Position numbers and translations under genes: made by a program. Positions 24,076 to 28,594 of a DNA stretch of 28,594 nucleotides are shown piece by piece. The stretch lies in contig BNZR01000012.1 in assembly GCA_026001245.1 (NCBI GenBank), positions 1 through 28,594 on the forward strand. Direction: 5' to 3'. Position 1 is the first letter of the stretch. Every line of letters starts with the position of its first letter. The stretch is from Clostridia bacterium. GTDB lineage: Bacteria > Bacillota_A > Clostridia > Oscillospirales > UBA929. The notes below the pieces were generated by a model, which did no database searches, was not told where the DNA came from, and saw nothing but the letters and a program-made list of their open reading frames with translations.

Positions 24076-24887
24076 AAACCAGATTTTTAGTGGCGATGGC
24101 AATGCTGCCTCTGCTGTTTATTGTGCTGTACTTACTGCCCGGATGGAGCGTTCCCGTGGCCGTGGCGTTGCTGTCGGCCTTGGCGGTGCAGGAGCTTTTA
24201 AGCGTCTCGAAGTTTGTAAAGCAGCCCAGGATTATCGCCTACGCGGTGGCCTATACCGCGTTTGTGCCGTTTGTTGAATATTTTGACTTAGAGCCTTGGA
24301 TAGAATTCGGCGCGGCGTTTGTGTTCGTAATCGCGCTGTTTGCGGAGGGTTTTCTTGACCACGAAAACGTTACCTTCGGCGTTATCGGCGGCACGTTTTT
24401 AACGGCGACTATTTTCCCGGTGTTTTTGTCGTCCATCACCCATGTCATGAGCTTTGATTACGGCGCGTATATTATACTGTTCCTGTTTATCCCTCCGTTT
24501 TTGACCGATGTGTTCGCGTTAATCGGCGGCCGCGCCTTGGGCAAGACCAAGCTGGCCCCGGTAATCAGCCCGAGGAAGACCGTAGAGGGCGCGGTTTGCG
24601 GACTTGTGGCCTCTGTGCTGTTCTGCGGGGTTTACGCCTTGATGTTAAGGTTTATCTTCGAGTTTGAGGTAAACTATAGCGTTGTGATCCTGATAGGGCT
24701 GTTAGGCTCGGTGGCGGGGCAGTTCGGGGATTTGGCCTTGAGCTACGTCAAGCGCGAGTTTAAGGTCAAAGACTTCGGGTCGGCGTTGCCCGGCCACGGC
24801 GGGATTTTAGATAGGTTTGACAGCTTGTTCTTCGCGGCGCCCGCCGTGGAGATTATTCTAACCTTGGCGGTGGTCGCGTGGAAGTAA
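24072..24887 (+). CDS. cdsA: Phosphatidate cytidylyltransferase (CDP-diglyceride synthase)
   Basis: CdsA makes CDP-diacylglycerol from phosphatidate and CTP, the branch point of phospholipid synthesis. The 271-residue membrane protein has about seven or eight helices. The family signature lies near the C-terminus: SYVKREFKVKDFG followed by PGHGGILDRFD, with the paired Asp residues that bind metal. The start TTG at 24072 overlaps the uppS stop by 4 bases. The C-terminus overlaps dxr by 10 bases. Confidence 0.95.
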   Translation: MKTRFLVAMAMLPLLFIVLYLLPGWSVPVAVALLSALAVQELLSVSKFVKQPRIIAYAVAYTAFVPFVEYFDLEPWIEFGAAFVFVIALFAEGFLDHENVTFGVIGGTFLTATIFPVFLSSITHVMSFDYGAYIILFLFIPPFLTDVFALIGGRALGKTKLAPVISPRKTVEGAVCGLVASVLFCGVYALMLRFIFEFEVNYSVVILIGLLGSVAGQFGDLALSYVKREFKVKDFGSALPGHGGILDRFDSLFFAAPAVEIILTLAVVAWK

Positions 24888-25966
24888 GCATACTGGGCAG
24901 TACGGGTTCTATCGGCGTACAGACGCTGGAGGTTATAGAAAACCTAGAGGGCTTCAGCGTAGCGGCGATTTCCGGCGGGCGCAACACGGAACTGCTGGAG
25001 CGTCAGGCGCGGAAATTCAAGCCGAAGCTTGCGGCCTGCGTTGCGGCGGCGGACTTGAAGGTTCGCTTAGCCGACACGGATATACAGGTGACCGACGACA
25101 TATCCAAGGTCGCCGAGCGGGGCGACTTGGTTGTGTCGGCAATCGCGGGAATGGCGGGGCTTGTGCCGACCCTTGCGGCAATCGACGCGGGCAAGGCCGT
25201 GGCGTTGGCCAACAAAGAGACGCTTGTGTGCGCGGGGGAGCTGGTAAAATCCAAGCACCCCACGCTTATACCCGTGGACTCGGAGCATAGCGCGATATTT
25301 CAATGCCTTGACGGGCGCAATCCGCCCCAAAGACTGTGGCTTACGGCCAGCGGCGGCCCGTTTTTCGGTTGGGGCGCGGAGGAACTATCCAAGGCCACGC
25401 CCGAACAGGCTCTGCGGCACCCGAATTGGAGCATGGGGCGCAAGGTGACCATCGACTCGGCCACTATGTTCAACAAAGGGCTGGAGTGTATCGAGGCCAT
25501 GCGGCTGTTCGATTTGCCCGCCCAGGCTATCGGCGTTGTGGTACACCGGCAGAGCATTGTCCACTCGCTGGTGGAGTTCGCGGACGGGGCGCTTATCGCG
25601 CAGTGCGGTTGGCCGGACATGCGCCTGCCGATTCAATACGCGCTTACCTATCCAAGGCGGCTGAAATGCCCGGCGGTACCCTTGGATATGTCGAAAGCTA
25701 TGTCGTGGACGTTCGAGCCACCGGACAAAATCGCGTTCCCCTGCTTGGACTTAGCGTTGGCGGCGGCAAAACAGGGCGACGCGGTGTGTACCGCGCTGAA
25801 CGCGGCGGACGAGGTTGCCGTGGCCAAGTTTTTGGCGGGAGAGATAAAATTTACCGATATACCCAAGCTAATCGAGCGCGGCGTTCGCGCGGCTCAGAGC
25901 TTGCGGGGCGGTACTATCGAGGATTTGCTGAATGTTGAAAGGGAGGTCATCGCTTGTCTGGTGTAA
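24878..25966 (+). CDS. dxr: 1-deoxy-D-xylulose-5-phosphate reductoisomerase
   Basis: Dxr (IspC) converts DXP to 2-C-methyl-D-erythritol 4-phosphate with NADPH, the committed step of the MEP isoprenoid pathway and the target of fosmidomycin. The 362-residue protein starts with the NADPH loop LGSTGSIGVQT (6-16). Metal ligands are D134 and E136 in VDSEHSAIFQ and E203 in NKGLECIEA. ANKETLVCAG and TASGGPF are also typical. The start GTG at 24878 lies within the cdsA end. It overlaps rseP by 13 bases. Confidence 0.96.
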   Translation: MEVSILGSTGSIGVQTLEVIENLEGFSVAAISGGRNTELLERQARKFKPKLAACVAAADLKVRLADTDIQVTDDISKVAERGDLVVSAIAGMAGLVPTLAAIDAGKAVALANKETLVCAGELVKSKHPTLIPVDSEHSAIFQCLDGRNPPQRLWLTASGGPFFGWGAEELSKATPEQALRHPNWSMGRKVTIDSATMFNKGLECIEAMRLFDLPAQAIGVVVHRQSIVHSLVEFADGALIAQCGWPDMRLPIQYALTYPRRLKCPAVPLDMSKAMSWTFEPPDKIAFPCLDLALAAAKQGDAVCTALNAADEVAVAKFLAGEIKFTDIPKLIERGVRAAQSLRGGTIEDLLNVEREVIACLV

Positions 25967-27027
25967 TTTCCGCGTTGGTCATTATTTTAATACTTGGGGT
26001 GCTTATTATCGCCCACGAGTGGGGGCATTTTATCGCGGCGCGTAAATCCGGGGTGCGGGTTTTGCAATTCGCGATCGGCATGGGGCCGGTTATCTACAGG
26101 CGCGAGCCGAAAACCGAGGGCGGCACGCTGTTTACAATCCGCGCCCTGCCAATCGGCGGCTTCTGCGCCATGGAGGGCGAGGACGCGTCGTCGGACGATC
26201 CGCACGCTTTCGGTAACGCCAGCAAGCTCAAACGCCTGATAATTTTGCTGGCGGGTTCGGTTATGAATTTACTGCTGGGGCTTATTCTGTGCTTTATCTT
26301 CGTTATCCCCATCAACAACAGCCAGTTGCCCATAGTCAATCAAGTTGAGCCTACCTCGTCCATCGCGGATTACGTTCAGGTGGGGGACGAGTTTTACGCC
26401 ATAAACGGCCACCGCGTGTTGCTAAACGGCGACGTGGGCGTGTTTCTGTCGCTTAACGGCGACAGGCCGATCGACCTGAAAATCAAGCGCGACGGCGAGA
26501 TTATCACCTATACAAACATCACGCTTACCAAACAGATATTCGGCAATGAGGAAAAGGTGCGCATCGGCTTCGCCTACGGACAATGGCATGAAAATACCTT
26601 TGGCGACAAGGTTGTTTTAGCGTTTAAGACCGCCGTTAACAACTGCCGCATGGTGTGGGTAAGCCTTGGGGCGATTGTTTCGGGCAGTGTGGGCGCGGAC
26701 GGCCTGATGGGTCCCGTGGGCATGGGCGGCGTGGTGAATGAGGTGGTCAGCTCGTCCGAGCTTGAACTGATCGACCGCGTGTGGAACATTTTGAACCTGA
26801 TGATTATAATCGCGCTGAACCTTGGCATTGTTAATCTACTGCCCCTGCCCGCGCTGGACGGGGGACGGATAATCTTTTTGGGGATCGAGGCGATCTTTCG
26901 CCGCCCCGTGCCGCCGAAATACGAGGGGATTGTACATGCGGCGGGCTTGGTGTTCTTCTTCGGGCTTATGATTTTCGTGATGTTTAACGACATTGTGCGG
27001 CTTGCAACGGGTAAGCTTTTTGGTTAG
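25954..27027 (+). CDS. rseP: Site-2 intramembrane metalloprotease RseP/RasP
   Basis: The 357-residue zinc protease cleaves membrane-embedded substrates such as anti-sigma factors and leftover signal peptides. The active site HEWGH (H21, E22, H25) lies in the first membrane helix and the third ligand D302 in LPALDGGR near the C-terminal helices. A PDZ-like domain occupies about 125-200. The start TTG at 25954 overlaps the dxr stop by 13 bases. The family substrate in Bacillus is RsiW; no anti-sigma factor is in this window. Confidence 0.95.
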   Translation: MSGVISALVIILILGVLIIAHEWGHFIAARKSGVRVLQFAIGMGPVIYRREPKTEGGTLFTIRALPIGGFCAMEGEDASSDDPHAFGNASKLKRLIILLAGSVMNLLLGLILCFIFVIPINNSQLPIVNQVEPTSSIADYVQVGDEFYAINGHRVLLNGDVGVFLSLNGDRPIDLKIKRDGEIITYTNITLTKQIFGNEEKVRIGFAYGQWHENTFGDKVVLAFKTAVNNCRMVWVSLGAIVSGSVGADGLMGPVGMGGVVNEVVSSSELELIDRVWNILNLMIIIALNLGIVNLLPLPALDGGRIIFLGIEAIFRRPVPPKYEGIVHAAGLVFFFGLMIFVMFNDIVRLATGKLFG

Positions 27028-28015
27028 GCAGGTTACGGTCGGCGGGGTAAAGATTGGCGGCGGCGCGAAAATCTCTGTCCAGTCCATGTGTTCCACCGAT
27101 ACGCGGGATATTAAAGCCACTGTAAATCAGATAAACGCGCTGGCCGACGTGGGGTGCGACATTGTGCGCTTGGCCGTGCCGGACGCGCAGGCCGCCGAAG
27201 CTTTTCGCGAGATACGCCGCGCCGTACCGAATATACCCCTTGTGGCGGATATTCACTTCGACCATCGCTTGGCGTTGGCGGCGGTGGACGCGGGGGCGGA
27301 TAAAATCCGCATAAACCCCGGCAATATCAGCAACCGCGAGCATGTAAAGGCCGTGGCGCAGGCATGTCTGGCGCGTGGGATACCCATACGCGTTGGAGCC
27401 AACTCCGGCTCGACGGCCAGTTTGGCCGAGGACGCGCTGAATCAGGCGGCAATTTTAGAGGCGTATGGGTTTTCGGACATTATTCTGTCGCTTAAGGCCA
27501 CAGACATATCCGAGACTATCACGGCCAACCGATTGGCGCGTGCGCGGTCGGATTATCCCCTGCATGTGGGGATTACCGAGGCGGGGACGCTGAAGACGGG
27601 CTTGGTCAAGTCGGCGGCGGGTATCGCGCCGCTGTTGCTGGAGGGGATTGGGGATACTGTCCGCATTTCGCTGTCGGCCAATCCGGTTGAAGAGGTGCTT
27701 GCGGCGCGGACGCTGTTGCGTGCCCTGGGGCTTAGCCACGAGGGTGTAAGCGTTATCGCGTGCCCCACCTGCGGGCGTTGCCGCGTGGACGTAAGCCGTA
27801 TCGCCGAGGAGCTGGAACGCCGCGTACAGCGGGTTAGAACGCCGCTTACACTGGCGGTTATGGGTTGCGCCGTGAACGGGCCGGGGGAGGCAAGGCGCGC
27901 CGACTACGGTCTTGCCGGGGGCGAGGGCGAGTTTTTGCTGTTCCGGCACGGCGAAATTGTTGGCAAAGTTCCCGAAAACACCGCTATAGAACGATTGTTG
28001 GGGCTGATAAGTTGA
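27020..28015 (+). CDS. ispG: 4-hydroxy-3-methylbut-2-en-1-yl diphosphate synthase (IspG/GcpE)
   Basis: IspG converts MEcPP to HMBPP, the penultimate MEP-pathway step, using a [4Fe-4S] cluster. The cluster cysteines are C248 and C251 in ACPTCGRC and C283 in MGCAVNGPGE, with E290 close by. The N-terminal TIM-barrel part carries SVQSMCSTDT, DIHFDHRLAL and KIRINPGNI. The frame is open upstream to 26993. TTG at 27020 gives the N-terminus (VRQVTVGGVKIGGG) that fits homologues and leaves only an 8-base overlap with rseP. The length is 331 residues, slightly short but typical of Firmicutes forms. Its stop overlaps the start of polC. Confidence 0.93.
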   Translation: MVRQVTVGGVKIGGGAKISVQSMCSTDTRDIKATVNQINALADVGCDIVRLAVPDAQAAEAFREIRRAVPNIPLVADIHFDHRLALAAVDAGADKIRINPGNISNREHVKAVAQACLARGIPIRVGANSGSTASLAEDALNQAAILEAYGFSDIILSLKATDISETITANRLARARSDYPLHVGITEAGTLKTGLVKSAAGIAPLLLEGIGDTVRISLSANPVEEVLAARTLLRALGLSHEGVSVIACPTCGRCRVDVSRIAEELERRVQRVRTPLTLAVMGCAVNGPGEARRADYGLAGGEGEFLLFRHGEIVGKVPENTAIERLLGLIS

Positions 28016-28594
28016 AAAAATTCGCGCAGGTGTTCGGCGATATTAGCCCGGATTTTAAAAACTACGCCGTGCTGGACATTCAGCCCGACGGCGGCACTCT
28101 GCGCGTAAAACTTCAGGGGGAACCGCGAGAGGTTGCGGAGCTGGAAGCGACTGTTGCGCGGGAGTTTTCGGTGCGCCGCGCCGCTATCACTATCGTACCG
28201 CCGCCCACGCGTGCGGCGGTTGCGGATACGCCAAAAACGGGGGGCGTGCTGTACCGCAAGGCCTTTAAGGACAAGCCCAAGCCGATTTCAAGTATCACCG
28301 CCGAGACTATTAAGGTGTGCGTTGCGGGCAAGGTGTTCGCGGTGGACAACAAAGAGACTAACGCGGGGGTGCGGTTGAGCTTTGACATCGCGGAGGGAAA
28401 CTCGGCGGTGCGCGTTCAGCGTTTCTTCCCGAACAAGACGGATTTCGCGCCGAAAGGCGAGGTTTTTGACCCCAAACTCGCCCTTAAAATGGTTAAGGTC
28501 GGGGATTATGTGGCCGTTAAGGGCGAGATGGAGTGGAAACGCTACGGCGAAACGGAGGAGCAGGTTCTAAAGCCCCACGCTATCCAGACCGCCG
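28012..28594 (+). CDS. polC: DNA polymerase III alpha subunit PolC, N-terminal fragment (cut by window end)
   Basis: From TTG at 28012, overlapping the ispG stop (TTGA), the frame stays open to the window end: 194 codons plus one base. The N-terminal part (about 1-75) is an amino-terminal domain found in Gram-positive PolC. Residues from about 100 (IKVCVAGKVFAVDNKET, then VGDYVAVKGEMEW) form the OB-fold that precedes the exonuclease and PHP domains. PolC is the replicative polymerase of low-GC Gram-positives. The position right after ispG is its usual clostridial place. The catalytic domains are beyond the window, so integrity cannot be judged. Confidence 0.9.
   Translation, partial: MKKFAQVFGDISPDFKNYAVLDIQPDGGTLRVKLQGEPREVAELEATVAREFSVRRAAITIVPPPTRAAVADTPKTGGVLYRKAFKDKPKPISSITAETIKVCVAGKVFAVDNKETNAGVRLSFDIAEGNSAVRVQRFFPNKTDFAPKGEVFDPKLALKMVKVGDYVAVKGEMEWKRYGETEEQVLKPHAIQTA

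Overview
The window reads as core chromosome of a spore-forming Gram-positive bacterium of class Clostridia, probably a GC-rich lineage near Oscillospirales/Ruminococcaceae (the order is inference). The sequence evidence is: sporulation genes (spoVB-like, yabP, yabQ), a PolC-type replicase, RNase Y, a bifunctional Rel, a lipoprotein with a Gram-positive-style signal peptide, clear sigma-A promoters and strong AGGAGG-like ribosome sites. Coding density is very high and no gap without a gene exceeds about 150 bases. I see no tRNA, rRNA, CRISPR array, insertion sequence, phage gene or defence system.

Left block (+ strand, 229-13726). A divergent promoter region separates a truncated lipoprotein gene (- strand, leaving the window at base 1) from a long co-directional series. 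This series is recJ, rel, a glyoxalase-II-like metallohydrolase, hemZ, a uridine-kinase-like kinase, a zinc-ribbon protein, purine nucleoside phosphorylase, an MtaD/SsnA-type deaminase, a SpoVB-like flippase, mazG, HU, rqcP, yabP, yabQ, divIC and yabR (S1 domain). Most neighbours overlap by 1-13 bases or lie within about 50 bases, so one long operon with internal promoters is likely. The deaminase and phosphorylase form a plausible purine-salvage pair. The mazG-to-yabR part matches the sporulation/division neighbourhood known in other Firmicutes.

Middle block (- strand, 21939-13683). This runs rny (RNase Y), ymdB, lepA, ileS, lspA, rluD from one sigma-A promoter, with 4-base stop/start overlaps at three junctions. 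It covers RNA turnover, translation and lipoprotein maturation. Its last gene runs 44 bases into the 3' end of yabR, tail to tail.

Right block (+ strand, 21969-28594). This is the conserved order pyrH, frr, uppS, cdsA, dxr, rseP, ispG, polC (polC cut by the window end). It covers UMP phosphorylation, ribosome recycling, undecaprenyl and phospholipid precursors, the MEP isoprenoid pathway, a site-2 protease and the replicative polymerase. TTG starts are unusually frequent here. Between pyrH and frr lies a cluster of strong hairpins.

I did not find an undescribed system. The points most worth checking are a purine nucleoside phosphorylase with no canonical start codon where its conserved N-terminus begins, a 191-base out-of-frame yabQ/divIC overlap, a shortened S4 domain in rluD together with the rluD/yabR tail overlap, the hairpin cluster before frr, and a palindrome inside the lipoprotein promoter.
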